Positions 40,367 to 51,615 of a stretch of DNA of 64,000 nucleotides are shown here, one piece after another (the stretch's first letter is position 1; each line of letters opens with the position of its first letter). Source of the stretch: Rathayibacter sp. VKM Ac-2879 (lineage in GTDB: Bacteria; Actinomycetota; Actinomycetes; Actinomycetales; Microbacteriaceae). Made by a program: the position numbers and the translations under genes. The DNA is taken from positions 682,001 to 746,000 of the forward strand of contig NZ_JADKSO010000002.1 of assembly GCF_015351245.1 (NCBI RefSeq). The letters run 5' to 3'. A model generated the notes under the pieces. The model did not search any database. It was not told where the DNA came from and worked only from the letters and a program-made list of their open reading frames with translations.

Positions 40367-40987
40367 CTACCGGCCCAGCGTATCCGAATCGTGACCCACT
40401 CCGGACGACCGTTCGCCTCCTCGAACCCCCAGGACGAGGTGACGGGTTTGGATCGCATAGACGATCCCCGCCCACCAGTAGAGGAACGCCCCCCACAGCG
40501 CGAACGCCCACGCGAGCGGGAGGGAGCCTGGCGCGAGATCGGGGAAGGCCTGGCCCAGCATGATGAGCGGGAGGGCGTAGAAGAGGCAGAACGTCGCGAA
40601 TTTTCCCAGGTGGTGGACGGGAAGCGGGCCGTAGCCGTGGTTGGCCAGGATCACCGCGAGAACGATCAGCAGGAGGTCGCGCGCGAGCAGCACGGCCACC
40701 AGCCACCAGGGGACGAGACCGCGGGAGGCGAGCCCGAGGACCGTGGCGAAGATGTACAGGCGATCGGCGGCCGGGTCGAGGAGGCGGCCCAGGCGCGTCA
40801 TCTGGTCGAAGCGGCGCGCGATCCAGCCGTCGAGGTAGTCGGTGAGGCTCGAGGCGACCAGGGTCAGCAGTGCCAGGGCATCCTCGCCGCTCACGACGAG
40901 CACGAGGAACATCGGCACGAGCGCCAGACGCACCATGCTCAGGACGTTCGGCACCGTCCAGATCCGGTCCTCGCCCGTGCGCTTCAC
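40367..40987 (-). CDS. pgsA: CDP-alcohol phosphatidyltransferase family membrane protein
   Basis: 206 residues, about five membrane helices. The catalytic signature DG(x)2AR(x)8G(x)3D(x)3D is intact: DYLDGWIARRFDQMTR then LGRLLDPAADR. The family makes phosphatidylglycerol phosphate or related phospholipids; which alcohol is used cannot be read with certainty. I prefer the GTG at 40987, which has GGAGG six bases upstream; a GTG at 41005 is possible. It lies 28 bases after the zwf stop and 10 before garA, so zwf-pgsA-garA-ftsR looks like one operon. Confidence 0.88.
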   Translation of the reverse strand: MKRTGEDRIWTVPNVLSMVRLALVPMFLVLVVSGEDALALLTLVASSLTDYLDGWIARRFDQMTRLGRLLDPAADRLYIFATVLGLASRGLVPWWLVAVLLARDLLLIVLAVILANHGYGPLPVHHLGKFATFCLFYALPLIMLGQAFPDLAPGSLPLAWAFALWGAFLYWWAGIVYAIQTRHLVLGVRGGERSSGVGHDSDTLGR

Positions 40988-41015
40988 GCGCAGCCTCCGC
41001 ACCACGATCGTCGCC

Positions 41016-42485
41016 TCAGCGCTTGTCGCGCCAGACGCGCTCGAACGGGAGGCGCCACGCGTGCGGCGCGATCAGCTGGTGGATCGCGTTGGGACCCCAC
41101 GAGCCCGGCGCGTACAGGCGAACGGGAGGCGGGTCCTGCAGGAGCGGCGCGGACACCTCCCAGAGGCGCTCGATGCCCTCGGCCGTGGTGAAGAGGGTGT
41201 GGTCGCCGCGCATGGCGTCGAGGATGAGGCGCTCATACGCCTCGAGGGCGTCGCCCGCGCGATCGGTCTCTTGCAGCGCGAACTGCATGCTGAGCTTGTC
41301 CAGACGCATGCCCGGTCCGGGGCGCTTGCCGTAGAACGACAGCGAGACCTTCGAGGCGTCGGCAAGGTCGAAGGTGAGGTGGTCGGGGCCGTGCGCGCCG
41401 ACTCCCGAGCCCTGCGGGAACATGCTCTTCGGAGGCTCGCGGAACGCGATCGAGATGATGCGCTGCCCCTCCGCCATGCGCTTGCCGGTGCGGAGGTAGA
41501 ACGGCACTCCCGCCCAGCGCCAGTTGTCGATCTCGCACTTGAGGGCGACGAAGGTGTCTGTCTCGGAGTCGGCGGCGACGCCCGGCTCCTCGCGATAGCC
41601 GATGTACTGGCCGCGCACCACGTTCTCGGGGTTGAGCGGACGCATCGAGCGGAAGACCTTGTTCTTCTCCTCGCTGATGGCCTGCGGCTCGAGCGCCGTG
41701 GGCGGCTCCATCGCCATGAAGGCGAGCACCTGGAAGAGGTGGGTGACGACCATGTCCTTGTAGGCGCCGGTCGACTCGTAGAACTCGGCGCGACGATCGA
41801 GCGTGAGACGTTCGGGGATGTCGATCTGGACGTGGTCGATGAAATTGCGGTTCCAGATCGGCTCGAACAGGCCGTTCGCGAAGCGGAAGGCGAGGATGTT
41901 CTGCGCCGGCTCCTTGCCGAGGAAATGGTCGATCCGGAAGATCTGCTCCTCGCTGAAGGTCTCGTGGAGCTCGGCGTTGAGCACCACGGCGCTCTCGAGG
42001 TCGACGCCGAAGGGCTTCTCCATGATGATGCGCGACCGTTCGACGAGCCCCGCCTCGGCGAGCATGCGCACGACCGAGAGCGCCGCCTTGGGCGGCACGC
42101 TGAGGTAGTGCAGGCGGCTGACGTCCGGTCCGAGCACCTTCTCCGCCTCTGTGACGGCGCGCGCGAGCGCCCGCGGGCCGGCGGACTGCGGGACGTAGCG
42201 CAGCTTCGAGGCGAACTCGTCCCACTGCGCGGACGTGAGCGAACGGCTGCCGAACTCGTCATAGGCGAGCTTGGCGAAGGCACGGAACGACTCGTCGTCG
42301 TGCTCCTCGAGCGAGGTGCCCACGATCTGCAGATCGGGAGCGAGCGAGGAAAGAGCGAGATGCGCCATCCCCGGAATGAGCTTGCGACGGGCCAGGTCGC
42401 CGACGGCGCCGAAAAGGACGACCACGTGCGGGGCCGCTTGCTCGGACTGGACGGCGGGGGCGGGAGGCTGAGGGGTCGAAGTCAC
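41016..42485 (-). CDS. zwf: Glucose-6-phosphate dehydrogenase
   Basis: 489 residues; first step of the pentose phosphate pathway, making NADPH. The N-terminal dinucleotide fold is VVLFGAVGDLARRKLIPG; MEKPFGVDLESA and the active-site signature FRIDHFLGKEPAQNILAFRFAN near residue 190 are intact, as are YKDMVVTHLFQVLAFMAME and VPFYLRTGKRM. GTG start with GAGGG just before it. Such a zwf next to pgsA differs from the usual tkt-tal-zwf-opcA cluster, so it may be a second copy. Confidence 0.97.
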   Translation of the reverse strand: MTSTPQPPAPAVQSEQAAPHVVVLFGAVGDLARRKLIPGMAHLALSSLAPDLQIVGTSLEEHDDESFRAFAKLAYDEFGSRSLTSAQWDEFASKLRYVPQSAGPRALARAVTEAEKVLGPDVSRLHYLSVPPKAALSVVRMLAEAGLVERSRIIMEKPFGVDLESAVVLNAELHETFSEEQIFRIDHFLGKEPAQNILAFRFANGLFEPIWNRNFIDHVQIDIPERLTLDRRAEFYESTGAYKDMVVTHLFQVLAFMAMEPPTALEPQAISEEKNKVFRSMRPLNPENVVRGQYIGYREEPGVAADSETDTFVALKCEIDNWRWAGVPFYLRTGKRMAEGQRIISIAFREPPKSMFPQGSGVGAHGPDHLTFDLADASKVSLSFYGKRPGPGMRLDKLSMQFALQETDRAGDALEAYERLILDAMRGDHTLFTTAEGIERLWEVSAPLLQDPPPVRLYAPGSWGPNAIHQLIAPHAWRLPFERVWRDKR

Positions 42486-42605
42486 CCCTCGATCATTCCA
42501 GCTCCGCCTTCGAGACGAGGTGCTTTGCCCCGATCGAGGGAACCCGCCCCGTCACGGTGGCCGCGATCGTGACGTGCGCGTCATCCGCACGAGACGCGCC
42601 GCCGC

Positions 42606-42611
42606 TAAGGT
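42606..42611 (+). promoter_or_regulatory. Leaderless-type -10 (TAAGGT) of ppc
   Basis: TAAGGT ends seven bases before the GTG at 42619 and there is no ribosome site. Supports both leaderless transcription and the choice of this GTG. Confidence 0.55.
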
Positions 42612-42618
42612 CTCTCCC

Positions 42619-45309
<2,691 letters not shown>

Positions 45310-45331
45310 TCCTCCCCGCCCGAGAACGACG

Positions 45332-45365
45332 GAACCCCCGGTGACCTCGCGGCTGCCGGGGGTTC
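45332..45365. terminator. Hairpin terminator between convergent ppc and trxA
   Basis: GAACCCCCGG (45332-45341) pairs perfectly with CCGGGGGTTC (45356-45365) around a 14-base loop. It starts 23 bases after the ppc stop and ends 18 bases before the trxA stop, so it can stop transcription from both sides. The T-run is short (TTC TG), as often in high-GC genomes. Confidence 0.8.
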
Positions 45366-45382
45366 TGTCACGGTCGAGCGGA

Positions 45383-45772
45383 TCAGGCCTGCGGAGCCGC
45401 ATCCGCCTCCTGCGCGGCTTTCGCCTCCTCGTACTGGCGGCGCACCTCGGCCATGTCGAGGCCCCGGACCTGCTCGATCAGAGTGTCGAGCGCGGGGGCG
45501 GGCAGTGCGCCGGGCTGGGCCATCAGCGGGATGCCGTCGCGGTAGACGACGAGGGTCGGGATGGACGAGATGCCGTAGCTCGCGGCCAGCTGCTGCTGAT
45601 CCTCCGTGTCGACCTTCGCGAAGGTGATGTCGGAGTTCTTCTCGCTGGAGGCCTCGAAGACCGGGGCGAACTGACGGCATGGGCCGCACCAGGCGGCCCA
45701 GAAGTCGATCAGGACGATGCCGTCCGAGACGGTCTGGTCGTGGGAGTCGAGAGTCATCGTGGTCGTAGCCAT
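45383..45772 (-). CDS. trxA: Thioredoxin
   Basis: 129 residues; cytosolic dithiol-disulfide carrier. The active site FWAAWCGPCRQFAP is near residue 32, and the cis-Pro segment ISSIPTLVVYRDG near 72 is intact. A charged C-terminal helix of about 20 residues (VRRQYEEAKAAQEAD) goes beyond the usual 105-110 residues. It follows the Nudix gene on the same strand after 28 bases. Confidence 0.94.
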   Translation of the reverse strand: MATTTMTLDSHDQTVSDGIVLIDFWAAWCGPCRQFAPVFEASSEKNSDITFAKVDTEDQQQLAASYGISSIPTLVVYRDGIPLMAQPGALPAPALDTLIEQVRGLDMAEVRRQYEEAKAAQEADAAPQA

Positions 45773-45800
45773 GACGAGTCCAACCCCTGCACGATCGGCG

Positions 45801-46721
45801 CTATTCCCCGTCGGCCGCCGCGTCGAGCAGGCTCAGCAGCGCCATCGGTCCGAGCACGGAGGCGCCCAGCGCCTCGACACGAGCGATCAGCCCGCGGTCG
45901 GCGGTCGCCACCGTCGCCGGCCCGTCGAGAGAGGAGACGAGCGCCAGGATCGCGTCGTCCCCCGAGCCCTCGGCCGATTCGATCCGCACCCTCGAGTCGG
46001 GTTCCGCCGTGGCCGCCGCGGGCCGTGCTGCACCCTCGAGGACGACGACGATGCTCGGCCACACCGTCTCGGCGTCGATGCCGAGGGCATGGCCTGCAAC
46101 ACCGGCCCGGGCGAGCGCAGTGACGGCCCGCAGGAGGCGTTCAGCGGCCCCGGCGCGATCGCGCCACCAGCCGTCGGGGCGGGATCCGACGACGTTCGCC
46201 GCGTCGACGACAAGGACGGGGAGGGCGGAGTCGGCCAGCCGGAGCGCAGGCCACGCGGCGGCGAAGCCGGGGTGCAGGGGCAGTTCGGCGACCGCCTCCG
46301 GGCGGACCCAGCGCAACTCACGACTCTCGGCGTCGCCGATGCGAGGCTCGAAGTGCTCACGCGATCGGGCGAGCACCGTGGTGTAGCTCCAGGGGCCGAT
46401 CGCGACGACGCTCGAGAGGATCGGGACGACGAGCACCGCCGGGACTCCCGCCTCCTCGGCCGACTCGCGTAGCGCGGCCTCGAACGCCGATTCCTCCGGA
46501 TGGCGCGCGCCTCCCGGCAGCCCCCAGGTGTCGCCGAAGTGGCTCCAGCCGACGCGATGCTGAAGGAGCACACGGCCGGAAGGATCGCGCAGCAGCAGCC
46601 CGGCAGCACCGAAACGCCCCCAGAACCGGCGGCCGCCACCGACCTCGACCCACCCATCGCCGAGCGCGGCGTCGTAGGGATGACGCGGGAGGGCGGCGCC
46701 GTCGCCGCTGTCACTGGTCAT
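45801..46721 (-). CDS. Nudix hydrolase fused to a NYN/YacP-like PIN domain
   Basis: 306 residues with two parts. Residues about 25-160 form a Nudix domain: LLQHRVGWSHFGDTWGLPGG, then AFEAALRESAEEAGV, matching Gx5Ex7REUxEExGU. Residues about 165-306 look like a NYN/YacP-type nuclease fold: LPVLVVDAANVVGSRPDGWW, GSGDDAILALV and TVATADRGLIARVEALGA place acidic residues as in active members. The pair suggests an enzyme that both clears nucleoside-diphosphate compounds and cuts or binds RNA; this is inference. ATG at 46721, divergent from the VanZ-like gene. Confidence 0.8.
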   Translation of the reverse strand: MTSDSGDGAALPRHPYDAALGDGWVEVGGGRRFWGRFGAAGLLLRDPSGRVLLQHRVGWSHFGDTWGLPGGARHPEESAFEAALRESAEEAGVPAVLVVPILSSVVAIGPWSYTTVLARSREHFEPRIGDAESRELRWVRPEAVAELPLHPGFAAAWPALRLADSALPVLVVDAANVVGSRPDGWWRDRAGAAERLLRAVTALARAGVAGHALGIDAETVWPSIVVVLEGAARPAAATAEPDSRVRIESAEGSGDDAILALVSSLDGPATVATADRGLIARVEALGASVLGPMALLSLLDAAADGE

Positions 46722-46772
46722 ACCCCCAGCCTCCCACATGGGCGATGGCGCACCCGACGTGCGGGCGACTGG

Positions 46773-46778
46773 CAGAAT
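46773..46778 (+). promoter_or_regulatory. Leaderless-type -10 (CAGAAT) of the VanZ-like gene
   Basis: CAGAAT ends exactly six bases before the ATG at 46785 with no ribosome site. Supports this ATG as the start. Confidence 0.55.
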
Positions 46779-46784
46779 CGGACG

Positions 46785-47210
46785 ATGCGCTCGAGAGCAC
46801 TGCCCCTCGCGACGCTCGCCTGGCTGGCGGTGATCGCGCTGATAACCCTGCTCCCCGCGCCATACCCCGCCGGTCAGCCCAACGACGTCGTCCTCGCCAT
46901 CATCGCCTTCCTCGGCTCGACGCCCCTCACAGGATGGTTCGATGTCGAGGTGGCCGAGTTCACCGCCAACGTGCTGCTGTTCGTGCCGCTCGGGGCGCTC
47001 GTCGCGGCACAACTTCCCCGACGCTACCGGCCGACGGCGGCGCTGATCGGGCTCGCAGTGTCGGCCGCAGTCGAGACGGCACAGCTGCTCTGGCTGCCCA
47101 CCCGCGTGGCCGACGTCCGCGATCTGTGCTCGAACGGACTCGGCTCCCTCCTCGGAACACTCCTCACGATGGCGCTCGCGCGCACGTCGACCGCTCGGCG
47201 CGGTTCCTAG
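46785..47210 (+). CDS. VanZ-like membrane protein
   Basis: 141 residues with four hydrophobic segments: LPLATLAWLAVIALITLLP at the start, ANVLLFVPLGALVA near residue 65, TAALIGLAVSAAVETAQLLW near 85 and a final helix near 120. The VanZ family hallmarks FTANVLLFVPLG and ETAQLLWLPTRVADVRDLCSNGLGS (split here by a short link) are clear. Some VanZ proteins give low-level teicoplanin resistance; for most the role is unknown. The next 268 bases (47211-47478) hold nothing I recognise. Confidence 0.87.
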   Translation: MRSRALPLATLAWLAVIALITLLPAPYPAGQPNDVVLAIIAFLGSTPLTGWFDVEVAEFTANVLLFVPLGALVAAQLPRRYRPTAALIGLAVSAAVETAQLLWLPTRVADVRDLCSNGLGSLLGTLLTMALARTSTARRGS

Positions 47211-47478
47211 ACCTGCCCTCGCCCGACCGCTCTGCCTGGCGGGAGGCGGTCGACACGGCCGTCACCCGGCATCCGCGCGTGCCGGAAGCGATGGTGAAGA
47301 CGATCCTGGCCCGCGGAGCGGAGGGCGAGGATCGGCCGACCGGCGTGGCTGGTCTCGAGCGCACGCGACGCCGCACCGGTCCGCGCCGTCGACGGAGTCG
47401 ACCGCCGCGTCGATGCCACACCTGTCCGCCCGGATCGACGCGGCGCTCCCGGCGCGCTGGTCCGGGGCGGGCCTGCCT

Positions 47479-48015
47479 TCAAGAGAGGCCGTCGACGTCG
47501 GCCGGACCGCGCGAGATCAGGCCGCCCCGCACGTGCTGAACGGTCGGATCCAGCTGCACCGGCTCGCGCTGATCGGCCGCCTCGTCGTTGATGACAGCCG
47601 AGACGATGCCGCGCCAGTCGGTCCCCTCGGCGAGAGCCTCCTCCGAGCCGACACGTCGGGACACGAAGACCGCCTCTGACTCCTCTCCCGCGTGCGAGAT
47701 GACCGCGAGCACACCGACGACTCGACCGTCGGGACGCTCGATCTGCCATTCCTCGTGACCCGAGGGCAGAAGGACGAACTCGACGCCTCCGTGCTCGAAG
47801 CCCGTCGGTCGCAGCTCCGACGGTGACCCGCTCTGCGGAGGAGCGCCGCGCGTCGCCACGCCCGTGCCCTCGCCGCTCACGGTGCTCATACCCACGTCGG
47901 CGGGGGTGCCTGCGGCGCCGAGGGAGTCGTTCGAGGCGACCATCCCCTCGTCGTCGTTGTTGCGGAGGGAGTCGCCGCGCGCGGCTCCCCCGGTGATGTC
48001 GTCGTCTCGGTTCAT
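47479..48015 (-). CDS. Hypothetical protein, disordered N-terminus
   Basis: 178 residues, not recognised. The first 85 residues are Gly/Ala/Ser/Asp-rich and likely disordered; residues 88-150 look folded (GGVEFVLLPSGHEEWQIE, VVGVLAVISHAGEESEAVFV, DWRGIVSAVINDE). No signal peptide or membrane helix. The ATG at 48015 is chosen as the first start with a GGAGG-like site (GGGAGGC) upstream and no overlap with the divergent S4 gene. Confidence 0.6.
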   Translation of the reverse strand: MNRDDDITGGAARGDSLRNNDDEGMVASNDSLGAAGTPADVGMSTVSGEGTGVATRGAPPQSGSPSELRPTGFEHGGVEFVLLPSGHEEWQIERPDGRVVGVLAVISHAGEESEAVFVSRRVGSEEALAEGTDWRGIVSAVINDEAADQREPVQLDPTVQHVRGGLISRGPADVDGLS

Positions 48016-48075
48016 GGGAGCCTCCGGGTCGGCGGTCCGAGCGGACCGCATGGTCGGTGCGGCGGGGCCGCTTCG

Positions 48076-48081
48076 TACACT
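48076..48081 (+). promoter_or_regulatory. Leaderless-type -10 (TACACT) of the S4 protein gene
   Basis: TACACT lies six bases before the ATG at 48088 and there is no separate ribosome site. Position may be off by one base. Confidence 0.55.
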
Positions 48082-48087
48082 GGACGG

Positions 48088-48465
48088 ATGCAGATTCCGG
48101 TGACCGGCTCCGTGCGGGTGGATGCGTGGCTGTGGGCCGTGCGGGTGTACAAGACACGGTCGGCGGCGACCGCCGCAGCGCGGGCCGGCCATGTCCGGGT
48201 GAACGGCGAGCGCGCGAAGGCCGCGCAGACCGTGCGGGTCGGCGACGAGGTGCGTGCCCGGATCGCCGGCGTCGACCGTGAGCTCGTCGTGCGCGGACTC
48301 GTCGTGAAGCGTGTGGGCGCGCCGGTCGCCGCCGAATGCGTCGAGGACCGTACCCCTCCGCCTCCCGCGCGCGAGGAGGCTCCCGCCGTCATCGTCCGCG
48401 ACCGTGGCGCCGGGCGCCCGACCAAGCGCGATCGCCGCGAGATCGAACGCCTCCGCGGATTCTGA
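48088..48465 (+). CDS. S4-domain RNA-binding protein (Hsp15-like)
   Basis: 125 residues. The S4 domain spans residues about 8-60: VRVDAWLWAVRVYKTRSAAT, ARAGHVRVNGERAKAAQTV and RVGDEVRARIAG. A basic tail ends RPTKRDRREIERLRGF. Hsp15 proteins bind stalled 50S subunits carrying a nascent chain during heat stress; that function is known for Escherichia coli and only inferred here. Confidence 0.88.
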   Translation: MQIPVTGSVRVDAWLWAVRVYKTRSAATAAARAGHVRVNGERAKAAQTVRVGDEVRARIAGVDRELVVRGLVVKRVGAPVAAECVEDRTPPPPAREEAPAVIVRDRGAGRPTKRDRREIERLRGF

Positions 48466-48489
48466 CTCACCGCCTCCCGGATCACGATC

Positions 48490-49470
48490 TCAGGGGGCGA
48501 GGGCGCGCAGGCGCTCGAGGAGCCCCTCCGCCGCCTCGTCGAGGAAGCGCTGCTGGAGCTCGTCGCCGACCTGGACGAGGGCGATGTCGGTGAAGCCGGC
48601 CTCGATGTAGGGGACGACGCTCTGCGCGAGGTCGTCGAGGTCGGGACCGCAGGCGATCTGCTCGGCGACGTCCTCCGGCCGGACGAACTGGCTGGCACCC
48701 GCGAACCCGGCGGGAGTCGGCAGATCCGCGTTGACCGACCATCCTCCCGCGAACCAGCGGAACTGCTCGTGGGCGAGGGTCACCGCCTGCTCCTTGTCGG
48801 GCGCCCAGCAGATCGGAATCTGCCCGATCGAACGGGACGGGGCGGCGTCGATCCCTCGAGCCGCGGTCCACTGCGAGATCAGCTCGGCGTCAGGCTCCGT
48901 GGTGATCAGGTGATCGCCCAGCGGTGCGAAGCGCTGGATCGACTTGTCGCCCGAGACGGCCAGGCCTATCTGCACGGGCTTTTCGGGGAGGTCCCAGATG
49001 CGGGCAGAGTCGACGCGGAAGTAGTCGCCCTCCCAGGTCACGAGCTCGCCCGTGTGGAGCTCGCGGATGAGGTGCACCGCCTCCTCGAGCATGTCCTGGC
49101 GGACGGCGACCGAGGGCCAGCCCTCGCCGACCACGTGCTCGTTCAGGTTCTCGCCCGAACCCAGGCCGAGGGTGAAGCGGTCGTCCGAGAGGATCGCGAG
49201 GGTTGCCGCCTTCTGCGCGACGACGGCCGGATGGTAGCGGATCGTCGGTGCGGTGACATAGGTCATCAGGTCGATGGTCGACGTCGCCTGTGCCACGGCA
49301 CCCAGAAGGGTCCAGGCATAGGAGGCGTGCCCCTGCTCGGTCAGCCACGGGGAGTAGTGGTCGCTCGAGACGGCGAACTCGAAGCCGAGCCTCTCGGCAT
49401 CGACCGCGTAGCCCACCAGCTGCTTGGGTCCGCTCTGCTCGGTCATCAGGGTGTAGCCGAATCGCACCAT
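48490..49470 (-). CDS. LLM-class F420-dependent oxidoreductase (G6PDH-like family)
   Basis: 326 residues, luciferase-like TIM barrel. MVRFGYTLMTEQSGPKQLV, FAVSSDHYSPW, TYVTAPTIRYHPAVVAQKAATL and FTLGLGSGENLNEHVVG match the F420-dependent glucose-6-phosphate dehydrogenase-like group. A second, more distant LLM gene lies at 54.1 kb. The substrate is not known and the name does not prove sugar oxidation. Confidence 0.88.
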   Translation of the reverse strand: MVRFGYTLMTEQSGPKQLVGYAVDAERLGFEFAVSSDHYSPWLTEQGHASYAWTLLGAVAQATSTIDLMTYVTAPTIRYHPAVVAQKAATLAILSDDRFTLGLGSGENLNEHVVGEGWPSVAVRQDMLEEAVHLIRELHTGELVTWEGDYFRVDSARIWDLPEKPVQIGLAVSGDKSIQRFAPLGDHLITTEPDAELISQWTAARGIDAAPSRSIGQIPICWAPDKEQAVTLAHEQFRWFAGGWSVNADLPTPAGFAGASQFVRPEDVAEQIACGPDLDDLAQSVVPYIEAGFTDIALVQVGDELQQRFLDEAAEGLLERLRALAP

Positions 49471-49666
49471 CGTCCGTCCTCATTCCACTCGTCGTGACGT
49501 GCCCGGAGGCACGCCCTCATGCTGAGCGCCGACGACCCGCGGCGGATAGCCCCTTGTCCCGGCACGGAGGCACGGCTAGACATCCGCGCGGCCACGACCT
49601 CGATGTCGATCGACGTCTTTCTCCCGCTCGCGTGGCCGGTGGAATGAGGAGATCTGAGCCGCTGGC

Positions 49667-50458
49667 CTACCGAGAGCTCCGTGACCCGATGCGGTTCAGC
49701 CAGTCGCGGATCACAGCACCGGTGACCTCGGGTTGTTCGAGGTGGACGTTGTGGCCTGCGCCGTCGAGCACGACAAAACTCCCGCGCGGGTAGTGATCGC
49801 GAAGACGCAAACCGTCCTCGTAGCCCACGACATCGTCCTGTCGTCCGAACACGTGCAGCGTCGGTGCGGTGAAGGCCTCAGGATGCTCGAGCTCCGGCAA
49901 GGCCGGGAGCGCGTAGTCAGCGCTGATGCGGTCCATCACCGTCGTGTCAGCGCCTCGGATGCCGGGCAGCACATATCGCTCGAACGCGGCGAACGCGGCG
50001 GCGTCCTGGATGACGCTGACCTCCTCGAACGCTGCTCGGGCGTCGCCAGCTCGTTCGAGAACTCCCGCCTCGCTGGAGACGATTGTGCGGGCTGGAAGAT
50101 CCCGATCCACGTGCACCGGCTCCACCACACTGGCGAGAGTCGCGAGCCCCAGCACCCGTTCCCGGCGCTCGTGGGCGACGTACCGGGCGATCATGCCTCC
50201 GAAGGAGCTCCCGATGATCGCGAAGGGTTCGTCTCCCAGGTGCTCGTCGATCTCGGCGAGCACGCCCACCGCAACCTCGTGGGCGCTCGACGCAGTCGAC
50301 CGCCCAGCTACCCCCTCCGCCCAGGGCAGATCCAGATACACGCGCCGCCACGGTGCGTGCTCCGTCATCTGCTCCAGAGGAAGCATGATGCGGTGGTCGA
50401 CGCCGAACCCATGCACGGCGACGAGAGGACAACCAGAGCCAGACTGACGAGCGATCAC
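49667..50458 (-). CDS. Alpha/beta hydrolase
   Basis: 263 residues. VAVHGFGVDHRIMLPL is the oxyanion region, IIGSSFGGMIARYVA near residue 96 the nucleophile elbow (Ser), PTLHVFGRQDDVVGYED supplies the Asp and DGAGHNVHLEQPE the His. Substrate unknown. The GTG at 50458 is chosen because a TACTCT lies exactly six bases upstream. The 196-base gap downstream and the 232-base divergent gap upstream show no other gene. Confidence 0.85.
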   Translation of the reverse strand: MIARQSGSGCPLVAVHGFGVDHRIMLPLEQMTEHAPWRRVYLDLPWAEGVAGRSTASSAHEVAVGVLAEIDEHLGDEPFAIIGSSFGGMIARYVAHERRERVLGLATLASVVEPVHVDRDLPARTIVSSEAGVLERAGDARAAFEEVSVIQDAAAFAAFERYVLPGIRGADTTVMDRISADYALPALPELEHPEAFTAPTLHVFGRQDDVVGYEDGLRLRDHYPRGSFVVLDGAGHNVHLEQPEVTGAVIRDWLNRIGSRSSR

Positions 50459-50464
50459 TGATCG

Positions 50465-50470
50465 AGAGTA
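50465..50470 (-). promoter_or_regulatory. Leaderless-type -10 (TACTCT) of the alpha/beta hydrolase gene
   Basis: TACTCT on the minus strand ends exactly six bases before the GTG at 50458, with no ribosome site. Confidence 0.55.
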
Positions 50471-50690
50471 CGTGTTCTGCCAGCGCCAACGACGCCGCGT
50501 CCTTCAGCGAAGGCTCCCGCGAGGGCGGACGACCGGCTGGCTGGTGCGCCCCAGCCACCCGGAGCAGCCGAGCTCACGGCGTCCGAGCGGCGGGCAGGTG
50601 CGTTCGCAGCGAAGGATCAGCCGTGTTCACGACGAAGCCCGGGGTTGGGCAGCCTCTCCTGCCTAGCGCTCGCCAGACGGCGGTGCTTGC

Positions 50691-51434
50691 ATGGCCCTCA
50701 TGTCAACCGTGTCTGCGTCTGCGCCTTCTTCCCCACGAGCGGAGCCGCACGACGGCGCGATCTCGGGCCGGTTGAACTGGTTGCGGGCGGGCGTGCTCGG
50801 AGCGAACGACGGCATCGTCTCGGTCGCGGCTCTCGTCGTGGGCGTCGCCGGCGCGACGACGGCGACCGCTCCGATTCTCACGGCGGGTGTCGCAGGTCTC
50901 GTAGGGGGAGCGATCTCGATGGCGCTGGGCGAGTACGTGTCGGTAAGCAGCCAGAGCGACAGCCAGCGAACGCTGATCGCGAAGGAGCGCGCCGAGCTCG
51001 CGGACGATCCTGCCGGTGAACTCGAGGAGCTCGCCCAACTGTATGAGGCGCGCGGTCTGAGCCGGGAGACGGCGCGGCAGGTCGCCCGGGAGCTGACCGA
51101 CAACGATGCTCTGACGGCGCACCTCGAGGCGGAGCTGGGATTGAACGAGGAAGCGGTCGCCAGCCCGCTGACGGCGGCCGGTGCTTCAGCTCTGGCGTTC
51201 TTCCTCGGGGCCGCGCTCCCCCTGCTGGCGATCCTGCTCCCACCGGCGGACCTGAGGGTCCCCGTGACCTTCGCCGTCGTGCTGATCGCCCTTGCCGCGA
51301 CCGGCTTTCTCAGCGCTCGCATCGGCGGCAGCCCTGTCCTTCGCCCGATGATCCGCATCGTCGTCGGCGGTGCTCTGGCCCTCGCTGTGACGTTCCTGAT
51401 CGGATCGCTGCTCGGCACCTCCGGCGCGGTCTGA
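50691..51434 (+). CDS. VIT1/CCC1 family iron/manganese transporter
   Basis: 247 residues. WLRAGVLGANDGIVSVAAL is the family start, followed by two helices (LVVGVAGAT region and AGLVGGAISMALGEYVSVSSQ). A Glu-rich cytosolic helical insert (about 100-150, ELEELAQLYEARGL) matches the metal-binding region of VIT1. Three more helices follow to the C-terminus. The family moves Fe2+ or Mn2+ out of the cytosol. A second ATG at 50700 could be the true start. Its stop overlaps the ATG of a short remnant downstream. Confidence 0.88.
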   Translation: MALMSTVSASAPSSPRAEPHDGAISGRLNWLRAGVLGANDGIVSVAALVVGVAGATTATAPILTAGVAGLVGGAISMALGEYVSVSSQSDSQRTLIAKERAELADDPAGELEELAQLYEARGLSRETARQVARELTDNDALTAHLEAELGLNEEAVASPLTAAGASALAFFLGAALPLLAILLPPADLRVPVTFAVVLIALAATGFLSARIGGSPVLRPMIRIVVGGALALAVTFLIGSLLGTSGAV

Positions 51435-51615
51435 TGGCGCGGATCCTCGTCATCGACGATCACCCGCAGAGGGGTGCGCTCGTCGAACCGGGGCGGCGCG
51501 AGGACGACTACGACGTGCATCTCGTCGACGACGGCGTCGGGACGAACGGCAAGCTCCTGCTCGTTCGCTCCAGGAAGGTCGCGACGAAGCCTCCGCGGCC
51601 GGTCAGGTGTGCGGG
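51434..51615 (+). pseudogene. Possible response-regulator receiver remnant
   Basis: The frame begins MARILVIDDHPQ and has YDVHLVDDGVG near residue 27, which resemble beta-1 and alpha-1/beta-2 of a response-regulator receiver domain. Nothing beyond about residue 40 fits, and there is no phospho-Asp, Thr or Lys motif. The frame stays open to 51700, but there it overlaps the end of the oxidoreductase gene on the other strand. I read it as a decayed fragment; it could be a chance open frame. The first codon overlaps the transporter stop. Confidence 0.35.

Noticed and set aside
47211-47478. Short open frames on both strands after the VanZ-like gene
   Set aside because: None has a ribosome site, promoter or recognisable domain; the stretch is best left as non-coding or decayed.
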